Positions 1-6,511 of a DNA stretch of 33,637 bases are shown here, in pieces; position 1 is the first letter of the stretch, and every line of letters begins with the position of its first letter. The notes beneath the pieces are model-generated. The model made no database searches. It worked only from the letters and a program-made list of their open reading frames with translations, and was not told the origin of the DNA. Source of the stretch: Trichococcus alkaliphilus (lineage in GTDB: Bacteria; Bacillota; Bacilli; Lactobacillales; Aerococcaceae); contig NZ_PXZT01000023.1 in NCBI RefSeq assembly GCF_003008695.1, positions 1 to 33,637 of the forward strand, in the 5' to 3' direction. Made by a program: the position numbers and the translations under genes.

Positions 1-5
1 AAAAA

Positions 6-33
6 AGGCGTTGATGAAATTTACTTCATCAAC
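6..33 (-). terminator. Possible leftward terminator hairpin
   Basis: A 9-bp inverted repeat, GTTGATGAA (10-18) with TTCATCAAC (25-33), is followed on the minus strand by a run of six T (positions 6-1). On the plus strand the downstream sequence is not T-rich, so it looks like a minus-strand terminator. No minus-strand gene is visible immediately to its right, so it may simply form one side of a convergent terminator pair. Confidence 0.4.
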
Positions 34-53
34 ACCATTTATTATAGAACCCC

Positions 54-89
54 AAAAACTCCCGAATCCATTATTCGGGAGTTTTTTTT
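54..89 (+). terminator. Rho-independent terminator of the gene left of the window
   Basis: The stem ACTCCCGAAT / ATTCGGGAGT with loop CCATT is followed by eight T. An A-run on the left flank means it could also work on the other strand. It most likely ends a gene that lies outside the window. Confidence 0.8.
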
Positions 90-163
90 ATATTGTTGTA
101 AGACCATTATTTGGTAAATTCAAGGTTCCCTTTTAAACCATCTCGCTTCGAGTGCAAATACTT

Positions 164-169
164 TATAAT
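164..169 (+). promoter_or_regulatory. Possible -10 box of the GlsB-type gene
   Basis: A perfect TATAAT lies about 90 bases before the start codon of the small membrane gene. No convincing -35 box sits 16-18 bases upstream, so an activator or alternative sigma factor would be needed, or the match is fortuitous in AT-rich DNA. Confidence 0.3.
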
Positions 170-259
170 ATAGGTCATTCCTTATATAATTACAGTGTAA
201 CGAGCAAGGTATAGACACATGGTTACTGCAGGCTTCTTTATAAGAAGGAGGAGTAAAAA

Positions 260-508
260 ATGGACTTTCTTTGGTCTCTAATTGTCGGTGGTGTCTTAGG
301 CGCACTCGCTGGAGCTTTTTTGGGTAAAAATGTTCCTGGTGGCATTATCGGAAATATCATTGCGGGTTTCGTTGGTTCATGGTTAGGAGTAACATTATTT
401 GGAGCTTGGGGACCTGCAATCGGAGGATTCTACATCGCACCTGCATTAATAGGAGCCATCATCCTGATCCTCATCGTTTCCCTTATTATGAAATCGATGA
501 GAAAGTAA
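260..508 (+). CDS. GlsB/YeaQ/YmgE family stress-response membrane protein
   Basis: This 82-residue protein is almost entirely hydrophobic. It has three predicted membrane segments (about residues 3-22, 28-50 and 56-77) and ends in a short basic tail (MKSMRK). The glycine-rich pattern, with GGVLGALAGAFLGKN near the N terminus and a GNIIAGFVGSWLG segment, is typical of the YeaQ/YmgE/GlsB family (older name: transglycosylase-associated protein). Members are small integral membrane proteins induced by stress; their molecular function is unclear. The start is supported by a strong AAGGAGGAG Shine-Dalgarno about 8 bases upstream. A long hairpin follows the stop codon, so it is probably monocistronic. 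The family call is confident from length and glycine pattern; a role in stress is family knowledge, not visible here. Confidence 0.85.
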   Translation: MDFLWSLIVGGVLGALAGAFLGKNVPGGIIGNIIAGFVGSWLGVTLFGAWGPAIGGFYIAPALIGAIILILIVSLIMKSMRK

Positions 509-550
509 ACTTGGCCAATAATCAAGAGGCAGGCTAGCATGGAATATTTT

Positions 551-604
551 AAATAACGATAGTAGTATGACTGTTCATTTAGTCTATAATACTATCGTTA
601 TTTT
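551..604 (+). terminator. Long hairpin between the stress gene and the VIT gene
   Basis: AAATAACGATAGTAGTAT (551-568) pairs with the sequence at about 586-603 with one mismatch, and GACT/AGTC extends the stem into the loop. TTATTTTC forms the tail. It probably terminates the upstream gene. A TATAAT (585-590) sits inside the hairpin, so part of it may also serve as a promoter or operator for the next gene. Confidence 0.6.
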
Positions 605-630
605 CTGTTTCTGAAGGGGGTGAGTGAGTT

Positions 631-1347
631 ATGGGAAATCCTTTGGTAAAGGAAGAACAGAAAAAATTCAAAGGCGGAAAATACATCAAAAGTATAGTCT
701 ATGGTGGGTTGGACGGGATTGTTACGACATTTGCCGTAGTCTCAGGTGTTGCGGGCGCGTCGCTGGCTATGAAGGTGGTTATCATTCTCGGTTTTTCTAA
801 CCTATTGGCTGACGGTTTTTCAATGGCTGTAGGTGACTATCTTTCTTCTAAATCCGAAAATGAGTACAATCTAGGCCTCAAAAAACAAAAAAGCCGAGAA
901 GTGGTTGAAAACATTGACGATGAAATAGAAAGTTTGGTGAATGCCTATGAGAACCAAGGCATGTCAACTAAAGATGCTCAATCCATAGCCTATACGTTAG
1001 CCAAATATGAAACATCTTTTGTTGATCAAAGGATGACAAATGGACATGGCAGTGATGAGGTCCAGGAAGGACCGCTGAAAAATGCTGTTGTAACCTTCTT
1101 TTCTTTCTTTATTTTTGGAATGACTCCGCTTTTAGTTTATGTTCTTTCTATGTTCATACCGGTTTTGAATGATAATGTTTTTTTAGTTGCTTCTGTTCTG
1201 ACCGGCGTGACATTGTTTCTGTTAGGCGCATTGAAATCTCTCATTACCCAATCAAACTGGCTGAGGTCCGGACTGGAAATGCTGGTTATAGGCGGTTTAG
1301 CAGCTGTTTCTGCTTACTTGATAGGTTATATTTTGGGAGGGATTTAA
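631..1347 (+). CDS. VIT1/CCC1 family metal (iron/manganese) transporter
   Basis: This 238-residue membrane protein has the hallmarks of the vacuolar iron transporter (VIT1/CCC1) family. The first segment contains [20 protein letters not shown] (about residues 24-43), and the second contains [17 protein letters not shown] (about 61-77). A charged cytosolic stretch follows (about 78-145), rich in Glu and Lys, where family members bind metal. Three further hydrophobic segments run to the C terminus (about 150-172, 180-200 and 212-236). Bacterial members are thought to export or sequester Fe2+/Mn2+, but the ion cannot be told from sequence. The start follows a GGGGGTGAG ribosome site. The gene is bounded by a hairpin on each side, so it is its own transcription unit. 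Confidence 0.88.
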   Translation: MGNPLVKEEQKKFKGGKYIKSIVYGGLDGIVTTFAVVSGVAGASLAMKVVIILGFSNLLADGFSMAVGDYLSSKSENEYNLGLKKQKSREVVENIDDEIESLVNAYENQGMSTKDAQSIAYTLAKYETSFVDQRMTNGHGSDEVQEGPLKNAVVTFFSFFIFGMTPLLVYVLSMFIPVLNDNVFLVASVLTGVTLFLLGALKSLITQSNWLRSGLEMLVIGGLAAVSAYLIGYILGGI

Positions 1348-1388
1348 AAAGCGTAACCGGCAGGGATTTGTCGCCGGTTACGCTTTTT
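1346..1388. terminator. Bidirectional terminator between VIT and VOC genes
   Basis: AAAAAGCGTAACCGGC (1346-1361) pairs perfectly with GCCGGTTACGCTTTTT (1373-1388). An A-run on one side and a T-run on the other let it terminate both convergent genes. Confidence 0.92.
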
Positions 1389-1402
1389 GAATGATAATTT
1401 AA

Positions 1403-2254
1403 TTATTCTCCTTGGTGGATGACAGCGTGGATCTCGATGCCGCTGTTGTCTTTGAATATAAGTGTGTTGTTCGCTTCTTCAAACGAAATCTCTCCGTGAA
1501 CAAGTCTGCCTTTCAGCGCTTCATAGGCAGCACCATCAGCAACCACCCAAGTGAAGTACGCCAAACCTGGTTGATTAGCTTCAGCGGTCGGCAGATGTTT
1601 TCCAGCCCACATGTTCGAACCGATGTGGTGGTGGTAGTTTCCGGCTGCGAAGAATTTTGCTTGTCCAAAAAAGTCCGACTTCAATGAGATGCCGAGCACG
1701 TTTTCGTAAAATTGTTGGGTTTCGACCAGATCATGAACGGTCAAATGGACGTGTCCCATTATTGAACCGGAAGGGATGCCATCATAAATTTTGACCATCG
1801 CACCGATTACGCCATCAGCGTCCATCGCTTCCGTAACGCCTTCGATTTTGCCATCAGGACGGACATCCCAAGCCGACATCTCTTTATCACGGTAGATTTC
1901 GATGCCGTTGCCTTCCGGATCGTTGAAGTAAATGGCTTCGCTGTAGCCGTGATCACTCGCGCCATCAATGCCGTATTTCTTCGTCAGCAAATGATAGAGG
2001 ATGGATCCCAAGTCTGCTCGAGTCGGCAAAAGAATCGCCAAATGGAAAAGTCCGGTCGTTCTTTTGCGGGCAACCGGAGATTTGAGCCCAATCAATTCGA
2101 CCAATGGCGTGTTGTCCGCGGCAACTCCCAATACAACCGAATTTTCCTTTTCTTCCATTAAATCCAATCCCAGCGCTTCCTGATAGAATTGCGTCATTTT
2201 CTTCAGATCATTGACTTTCAAGGCAACCTTGCCCAAATCCCAAAATGCTGTCAT
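1403..2254 (-). CDS. Two-domain VOC protein, CatE-like ring-cleavage dioxygenase or glyoxalase-fold enzyme
   Basis: This 283-residue soluble protein has two vicinal-oxygen-chelate modules. The N-terminal one spans about residues 5-125 and ends in NGIEIYRDKE. The C-terminal one spans about 165-280, starting MGHVHLTVHD and ending GIEIHAVIH. The HHHIGSNMWAG motif of the second module is characteristic of the CatE/YfiE group annotated as catechol-2,3-dioxygenases in Bacillus. The likely metal ligands of the second module are His in GHVHLTV, His in YHHHIGSN and Glu in GIEIHAV. The family includes non-heme Fe(II) extradiol dioxygenases, but many such genes are thiol- or quinone-stress genes of unproven substrate, so the reaction is inferred. 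The start has an AAGGGG Shine-Dalgarno. The gene stands alone, facing the VIT gene. Confidence 0.82.
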   Translation of the reverse strand: MTAFWDLGKVALKVNDLKKMTQFYQEALGLDLMEEKENSVVLGVAADNTPLVELIGLKSPVARKRTTGLFHLAILLPTRADLGSILYHLLTKKYGIDGASDHGYSEAIYFNDPEGNGIEIYRDKEMSAWDVRPDGKIEGVTEAMDADGVIGAMVKIYDGIPSGSIMGHVHLTVHDLVETQQFYENVLGISLKSDFFGQAKFFAAGNYHHHIGSNMWAGKHLPTAEANQPGLAYFTWVVADGAAYEALKGRLVHGEISFEEANNTLIFKDNSGIEIHAVIHQGE

Positions 2255-2303
2255 GTTAATTTTCCCCTTTATTGTCGTTTTTATTTGAAGTTCAGTTTTG
2301 CCG

Positions 2304-2345
2304 GAATAGTATCACAAATTTAATTAATACGAATTCGAACTATTC
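2304..2345. promoter_or_regulatory. AT-rich dyad upstream of the VOC gene
   Basis: GAATAGT (2304-2310) and ACTATTC (2339-2345) form a 7-bp inverted repeat. The TTAATTAA palindrome lies roughly at its centre, and CGAATTCG lies inside the right half. It sits 50-90 bases before the start of the leftward VOC gene, where a promoter/operator is expected. No clean -35/-10 pair could be fixed. The rest of 2255-2540 shows only AT-rich spacer and the dnaX -10 box. Confidence 0.3.
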
Positions 2346-2500
2346 GATAGATTTACTATAATGCCTAGCTTACTTTTTGTCAACTGTTATTATTTCATCA
2401 TTTTATCTGAGCTGAATGTCCTCCAAACTAAGCATAATACAAGCTTATATTAAGCAGGAAAGCCACAGAGCGATGCCTTTCTATTTTACTGTTTTTCCCT

Positions 2501-2506
2501 TATAAT
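2501..2506 (+). promoter_or_regulatory. -10 box of the dnaX operon
   Basis: A perfect TATAAT lies 35 bases before the dnaX start codon. The -35 position 17 bases upstream (TTTCTA) is poor. This would give a leader of roughly 25-30 bases. Confidence 0.45.
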
Positions 2507-2540
2507 AGATGGACGAAGCAAAAGTGAAAGAGGGAAAAGG

Positions 2541-4484
2541 ATGAGCTATCAAGCACTATATCGGGTTTGGCGCCCGCAGCGGTTCGGAGACATCGCAGGT
2601 CAGGAAGCGGTCACGCAGACGCTGAAGAATGCCTTAATACAGGGGAAAACGAGCCATGCTTACCTTTTTACCGGACCACGCGGAACGGGTAAGACGAGTG
2701 CAGCCAAGATTTTTGCGAAAGCCATCAACTGTCATCATCGCGTCGACGGGGAGCCGTGCAACGAATGTGAAACGTGCAAGGCAATCACCGAAGGACGCTT
2801 GAACGACGTCATTGAGATCGATGCCGCCAGCAACAACGGCGTGGAGGAAATCCGGGATATCCGCGACAAAGCGCGTTATGCGCCGACCCAAGCCGACTAC
2901 AAAGTCTACATCATCGATGAGGTGCACATGCTCTCGACAGGTGCTTTCAACGCGCTCCTGAAGACGCTGGAGGAGCCGCCTGAAAATGTCATCTTTATTT
3001 TGGCGACGACGGAGCCGCACAAGATTCCGTTGACGATCATTTCCAGGACGCAACGGTTCGACTTCAAACGGATTTCCTATCAGGACATCATCAACCGGAT
3101 GGCCTATATCCTGCAGGAGGAGAAGATCGGTTATGATGATCAGGCGCTGCATGTCATCGCGCGCTCCGCGAACGGCGGGATGCGGGATGCGCTCAGCTTG
3201 CTCGATCAGATCATTTCCTACGGTTCGGATGCGGTCACTTTCGAAAATGCGGTAAAAGTTTCCGGCAGTCTGACGGAAGAAATGATGATCTCCTTCTCGA
3301 GTGCATTGCTGCATGAAGAGACGGAATCGGCGCTGCAACTGTTGCAGGAAATCCTGAGTGCAGGTAAAGAAGCCGGCCGTTTCCTTGAGGAGATGATCCT
3401 GTTTGCGCGGGATGTACTGGTCTATCAGCAGACAAAAGGCAAGGTCTTTGCGGACAATACGCAACAATACAGCGAGGCTTTCCAGACTTTCTCGCAAGAG
3501 GCGCCGGCAACGTTCCTCTACGAGATGATCGAAGCCTTCAACGAGACCCAAGGGGAGATGCGCTTCTCGACGCAACCGGATATCTATCTGGAAGTGTTGG
3601 CGGTGAAGCTGTCCCAATCCAAGGCGCACGCACAGGCGGCAGCTCCGAGCGCACAAGCTGCGCCGAACGGAGAAATCCAAAAGCTGGCGCACGAATTGGA
3701 GCTCGTCAAAAAAGAACTTGCGAAGCTGCAGGAACTGATCGCTTCCGGGAATCTTACCGTTTCCCAGGAAGGTGCTAAAGCGGCAGCAGCCAAAAAAGAA
3801 TCGGCTCGTTCGTCGAACACGTCAGTCGGATTCAAACCAAATATGGGGCGGACTTACCAGATTTTGGGCGAGGCTACGAAGCAGGATCTTGCCCGGGTCC
3901 GGGATTTCTGGACGGATATCCTGGACGTGCTCTCGGTCACCCAGCGTGCCGTGCTGAAGCAGGCCAATCCGGTGGCGGCGAGTCCGACCAGTTTCATCCT
4001 GTCCTTCCAGTATGATATCCTTTGCCAAAAGGCGACGGAGGATGGTGAGCTGCAGGCGGCCGTGGATGCGGCAACGCAGCGGATGCTGCAGCGTCCCGGC
4101 GAATTGGTGTGCTTGACGGAAGAGCAATGGACATCGGTACGACGCAACTATATCCAGAACCGGAACGACAGCCCGGCTGCTGAATCCGTTGGTGAACCGA
4201 AAAAAGCCGCGCCAAAACAGGCGGTGGCACCATCGGCTGCCCCTAAACAGCAGGCTTCGGCAACAGCCGATAAGGATAAGTCAGTCGATCTGGATCTGCC
4301 GCCGGAACCACCGATGCCGGAAATGGAAGACGGTTACCGCGGCGACTATCACCCCGGGAATTTCGCCGATGATTTTTCGGTCGAGACCGATCCGATCGTG
4401 ATCGAGGAACAAAAGGAACAGGAAGTCGTCGATCAGGCGCTGAGCCTTTTCGGAGACGAAGTCGTGACTGTCGTCGAGGACTGA
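2541..4484 (+). CDS. dnaX: DNA polymerase III subunit tau (DnaX)
   Basis: This 647-residue protein is the ATPase of the clamp-loader complex, which loads the sliding clamp and holds the polymerase cores at the fork. The N-terminal AAA+ domain shows Walker A GPRGTGKT (residues 45-52), the four-cysteine zinc module (CHHRVDGEPCNECETC), Walker B followed by DEVHMLS, and the sensor/arginine-finger region ISRTQRFDFKRI. Domain III and a long Ala/Pro/Gln-rich linker with a charged helix follow, then the tau-type C-terminal region ending in an acidic tail. The length matches full tau. The start codon follows AGAGGGAAAAGG. A-runs in the linker are not in the frame needed for the classical -1 slippage heptamer, so a gamma form is not predicted. 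It is first gene of the block with ebfC and recR, as in Bacillus. Confidence 0.97.
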   Translation: MSYQALYRVWRPQRFGDIAGQEAVTQTLKNALIQGKTSHAYLFTGPRGTGKTSAAKIFAKAINCHHRVDGEPCNECETCKAITEGRLNDVIEIDAASNNGVEEIRDIRDKARYAPTQADYKVYIIDEVHMLSTGAFNALLKTLEEPPENVIFILATTEPHKIPLTIISRTQRFDFKRISYQDIINRMAYILQEEKIGYDDQALHVIARSANGGMRDALSLLDQIISYGSDAVTFENAVKVSGSLTEEMMISFSSALLHEETESALQLLQEILSAGKEAGRFLEEMILFARDVLVYQQTKGKVFADNTQQYSEAFQTFSQEAPATFLYEMIEAFNETQGEMRFSTQPDIYLEVLAVKLSQSKAHAQAAAPSAQAAPNGEIQKLAHELELVKKELAKLQELIASGNLTVSQEGAKAAAAKKESARSSNTSVGFKPNMGRTYQILGEATKQDLARVRDFWTDILDVLSVTQRAVLKQANPVAASPTSFILSFQYDILCQKATEDGELQAAVDAATQRMLQRPGELVCLTEEQWTSVRRNYIQNRNDSPAAESVGEPKKAAPKQAVAPSAAPKQQASATADKDKSVDLDLPPEPPMPEMEDGYRGDYHPGNFADDFSVETDPIVIEEQKEQEVVDQALSLFGDEVVTVVED

Positions 4485-4556
4485 CGGAAGCAATCAAGCA
4501 GTAAAGGGAAATAAATACAATAAACTATAGTACACAAACAGAGAGGGAGTCATACA

Positions 4557-4871
4557 ATGCGAGGCGGAATGGGAAATATGCAAGGCATGATGAAACAAAT
4601 GCAAAAAATGCAGAAAGAAATGGAGCAGACACAAGCAGAGCTCAATATAACGGAGTTTGTCGGTGCGGCATCCAATGATTTGGTCAAAATCACGATGACC
4701 GGCAACAAGAAGGTGACCGATGTTGTCATCGCACCTGAAGCGGTCGATCCAGAAGATGTGGAAATGCTGCAAGATCTGATCCTGATGGCGACTAATGATG
4801 TACTAAGCAAGATCGATGAAGCAACGAAAGCGAAGTTGGGCAAGTTTGCCAGTGCGATTCCGGGCTTCTAA
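4557..4871 (+). CDS. ebfC: YbaB/EbfC family nucleoid-associated protein
   Basis: This 104-residue protein is of the YbaB/EbfC family, a small dimeric DNA-binding protein almost always encoded between dnaX and recR, as here. The N terminus is rich in Met, Gly and Gln (MRGGMGNMQGMMKQMQK) and leads into an amphipathic helix. A beta-sheet core with the family segment ITMTGNKKVTDVVI follows, then a C-terminal helix containing DLILMATNDVLSKIDEA. The start has a GAGGGAG Shine-Dalgarno 8 bases upstream. Its proposed roles are nucleoid organisation and recombination support; these come from the family, not from this sequence. Confidence 0.95.
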   Translation: MRGGMGNMQGMMKQMQKMQKEMEQTQAELNITEFVGAASNDLVKITMTGNKKVTDVVIAPEAVDPEDVEMLQDLILMATNDVLSKIDEATKAKLGKFASAIPGF

Positions 4872-4910
4872 GCCAGGCTACAGGCAATAAACGAAATGAA
4901 TGAGGGGAGC

Positions 4911-4963
4911 GAGGGTGAGACAAGTCGGGCAGTGTTGACTTTAGTCCCAGCCTCCTTTCTTTT
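4911..4963 (+). repeat. GAGGCTGGGAC-type hairpin repeat, copy 1 (diverged)
   Basis: The left arm GAGGGTGAGACAAGTC (4911-4926) pairs imperfectly with the right arm GACTTTAGTCCCAGCCTC (4937-4954); the tail is CTTTCTTTT. The outer arms match a second hairpin at 17181-17215 in this window. Both resemble the GAGGCTGGGAC...GTCCCAGCCTC intergenic hairpins that recur in Lactobacillales and Listeria genomes. Lying between ebfC and recR, it could reduce read-through. Confidence 0.6.
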
Positions 4964-4990
4964 GAAAGAAGAAAAGGGGATTTTACTGAA

Positions 4991-5587
4991 ATGCAATACC
5001 CAGAACCGATAGCGAAATTAATCGAAAGTTTCATGAAACTGCCGGGCATCGGGCAAAAAACGGCTGCCCGGTTGGCCTTTTTCTGTCTGGATATGGACGA
5101 GGAGGCTGTGTTGGCGTTCGCGGATGCGCTGATCCGTTCCAAAAGGGATTTACACCAGTGCGCCATCTGCGGTAATATCACCGAATCCGATCCATGCAAC
5201 ATCTGTTCGGACAATACGCGGGACTTGTCCATCATCCTGGTGGTCGAAAATCCCCGCGACATCATGTCGATGGAGAAAATCCGCGAATACCACGGCTTGT
5301 ACCATGTGTTGAATGGCGTCCTTTCGCCGATGGAAGGGACCGGACCGGAAGATCTGAACATCGCCAGCCTGATCAAACGGCTGCAGGACGAAACCGTCAA
5401 GGAAATCATCATCGCGACGAATGCGACAGCCGAAGGGGAAGCGACGGCGATGTACCTTTCGCGCCTGATCAAGCCTGCGGGCATCAAAGTGACGCGTCTG
5501 GCTTACGGGTTGGCGGTCGGCAGCGACATTGAATACGCGGACGAGATGACCCTCTTCCGTGCCATCGATGGACGCCGAGAACTGTAA
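4991..5587 (+). CDS. recR: Recombination mediator protein RecR
   Basis: This 198-residue protein acts with RecF and RecO in loading RecA at gaps. It opens with a helix-hairpin-helix region ([15 protein letters not shown], residues 17-31). Next is the four-cysteine zinc finger Cys57, Cys60, Cys69 and Cys72 ([16 protein letters not shown]). The TOPRIM domain follows, with [12 protein letters not shown] and the conserved [19 protein letters not shown] stretch, then a C-terminal region ending [11 protein letters not shown]. The length is the family norm. The start is preceded by AAAAGGGG with somewhat long spacing. It lies downstream of ebfC, separated by the hairpin repeat. Confidence 0.97.
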   Translation: MQYPEPIAKLIESFMKLPGIGQKTAARLAFFCLDMDEEAVLAFADALIRSKRDLHQCAICGNITESDPCNICSDNTRDLSIILVVENPRDIMSMEKIREYHGLYHVLNGVLSPMEGTGPEDLNIASLIKRLQDETVKEIIIATNATAEGEATAMYLSRLIKPAGIKVTRLAYGLAVGSDIEYADEMTLFRAIDGRREL

Positions 5588-5621
5588 CAAGGGAAGGAAC
5601 AACGGGGGGAACTGAGCCAAA

Positions 5622-5933
5622 ATGGCATTCCATTTGAATATCACAAACAAGAAGCAAGGGCACTTAAAGCAGAAATATGACGAAAAACTGGTCGACTTGA
5701 TCAGCGATGTCCATCAACACTACACCACCTTGGCCCAACTGCAGCAGAATGCCTATGATTTGCCGGAAGAATTGCGTATCTTCGAGAAGATAGCGGAAGC
5801 GAAATATCTGTTCCTGCTGCGTGAAGCTAAAGAAAGACAGCTCCAAGCGGACATTTCCGCGCCGAAAAAGGCCAAGCAATTCCGTTGGCGCAAGCGCACG
5901 AACCGCGTAGAAGACATTTTCCATTCGGAATGA
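5622..5933 (+). CDS. yaaL: YaaL family protein (DUF2508)
   Basis: This 103-residue cytosolic protein is of unknown function. It matches the YaaL/DUF2508 family found directly after recR in Bacillus and relatives. It is predicted mostly helical and highly charged, with the family-type segment LPEELRIFEKIAEAKYLFLLREAKER in the middle and a basic region (KKAKQFRWRKRTNR) near the end. A GGGGGGAACTGAG stretch provides the ribosome site. It ends the recR transcription unit at a good terminator. Identification rests on length, position and the central helix. Confidence 0.82.
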   Translation: MAFHLNITNKKQGHLKQKYDEKLVDLISDVHQHYTTLAQLQQNAYDLPEELRIFEKIAEAKYLFLLREAKERQLQADISAPKKAKQFRWRKRTNRVEDIFHSE

Positions 5934-5935
5934 TA

Positions 5936-5967
5936 AAGAACCGGACCGGCGGCGGTCTGGTTTTTTG
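5936..5967 (+). terminator. Terminator of the dnaX-recR-yaaL unit
   Basis: AACCGGACC pairs with GGTCTGGTT across a short GC loop, followed by six T, directly after the yaaL stop. Confidence 0.88.
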
Positions 5968-5995
5968 CGTTCAAGGAGAGTCTGAGGCATTTTTG

Positions 5996-6024
5996 TTGCA
6001 AATTAGTTAGGTACCTAATATAAT
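5996..6024 (+). promoter_or_regulatory. Promoter of the marR-ABC operon
   Basis: TTGCAA (5996-6001), a 17-base spacer and a perfect TATAAT (6019-6024). The first palindromic operator occupies the end of the spacer, so bound repressor would block RNA polymerase. Confidence 0.85.
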
Positions 6025-6047
6025 ACACAAGAATAGATAGGTACCTA
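6007..6047. promoter_or_regulatory. Twin palindromic operators for the MarR regulator
   Basis: TTAGGTACCTAA (6007-6018) is a perfect 12-bp palindrome. A second copy of its core, TAGGTACCTA, lies at 6038-6047. Their centres are 30 bases apart, about three helical turns, flanking the -10 box and transcription start. Two sites directly before a marR gene strongly suggest autoregulation of the operon. Confidence 0.85.
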
Positions 6048-6070
6048 ACCATCTGGAGGAGGAAATCATT

Positions 6071-6511
6071 ATGGAAGAACAAAATAAAGATGTCATCGGC
6101 AGCGCGATGAAGCTGATGCGCACGCTGCGGCGCAAGGAGAACCCTGCCAAACACGAATCGCGCGGAGCAGGAAAGCTTTTGCGGATACTGCAGGAAAACG
6201 ACGGGATGAGTTCGCGGGAATTGGCGGACCGGATGGGGATCCGGCCGGCTTCCTTGACGGAGATGCTGAACCGGCTGGAGGCTGATGGGATCTTGACGCG
6301 CCAGCCAGACCCGGCCGATCAGCGCAGGAACAGGATTTTTATCCAGGAAAAGGGGTATGTTTTATTGAAAAAAATGAAGGCAGTGCGCCAAACGGAAAGG
6401 GAGCACATCAATCAAAGCTTGACGCTGGATGAGCAGGAACAATTTGTTGCGCTGTGCGAAAAACTGACAAAATCCTTGGAGGACTTCAGAAACAAAGCGG
6501 GTGAGCAATAA
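6071..6511 (+). CDS. MarR family transcriptional regulator
   Basis: This 146-residue winged-helix DNA-binding protein probably represses its own operon. The helix-turn-helix lies around residues 46-72 (MSSRELADRMGIRPASLTEMLNRLEADG), and the wing has the DPADQRRNRIFI segment expected in MarR proteins. Flanking N- and C-terminal helices would form the dimer interface. The start has GGAGGAGG upstream. Its stop codon overlaps the start of the ABC exporter by one base (TAATG), so the two are translationally coupled. By analogy with other MarR-exporter pairs it should respond to a toxic small molecule exported by its partner; the ligand is unknown. Confidence 0.92.
   Translation: MEEQNKDVIGSAMKLMRTLRRKENPAKHESRGAGKLLRILQENDGMSSRELADRMGIRPASLTEMLNRLEADGILTRQPDPADQRRNRIFIQEKGYVLLKKMKAVRQTEREHINQSLTLDEQEQFVALCEKLTKSLEDFRNKAGEQ

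Noticed and set aside
2255-2540. SRP (scRNA/4.5S) RNA upstream of dnaX, as in Bacillus
   Set aside because: The conserved GGAAGCAGCA-type apical domain of SRP RNA is not present in this gap.
2634-3692. Long open frame (352 codons) antisense to dnaX
   Set aside because: It lies wholly inside dnaX, is Arg/Leu/His-rich in the way of a reverse reading of a GC-rich gene, and has no domain or proper ribosome site.
3690-4215. A-runs in dnaX as programmed frameshift sites for a gamma subunit
   Set aside because: The AAAAAAG runs are read as AAA AAA G in frame, so the A-AAA-AAG register needed for -1 slippage is absent, and no supporting stem-loop was recognised.
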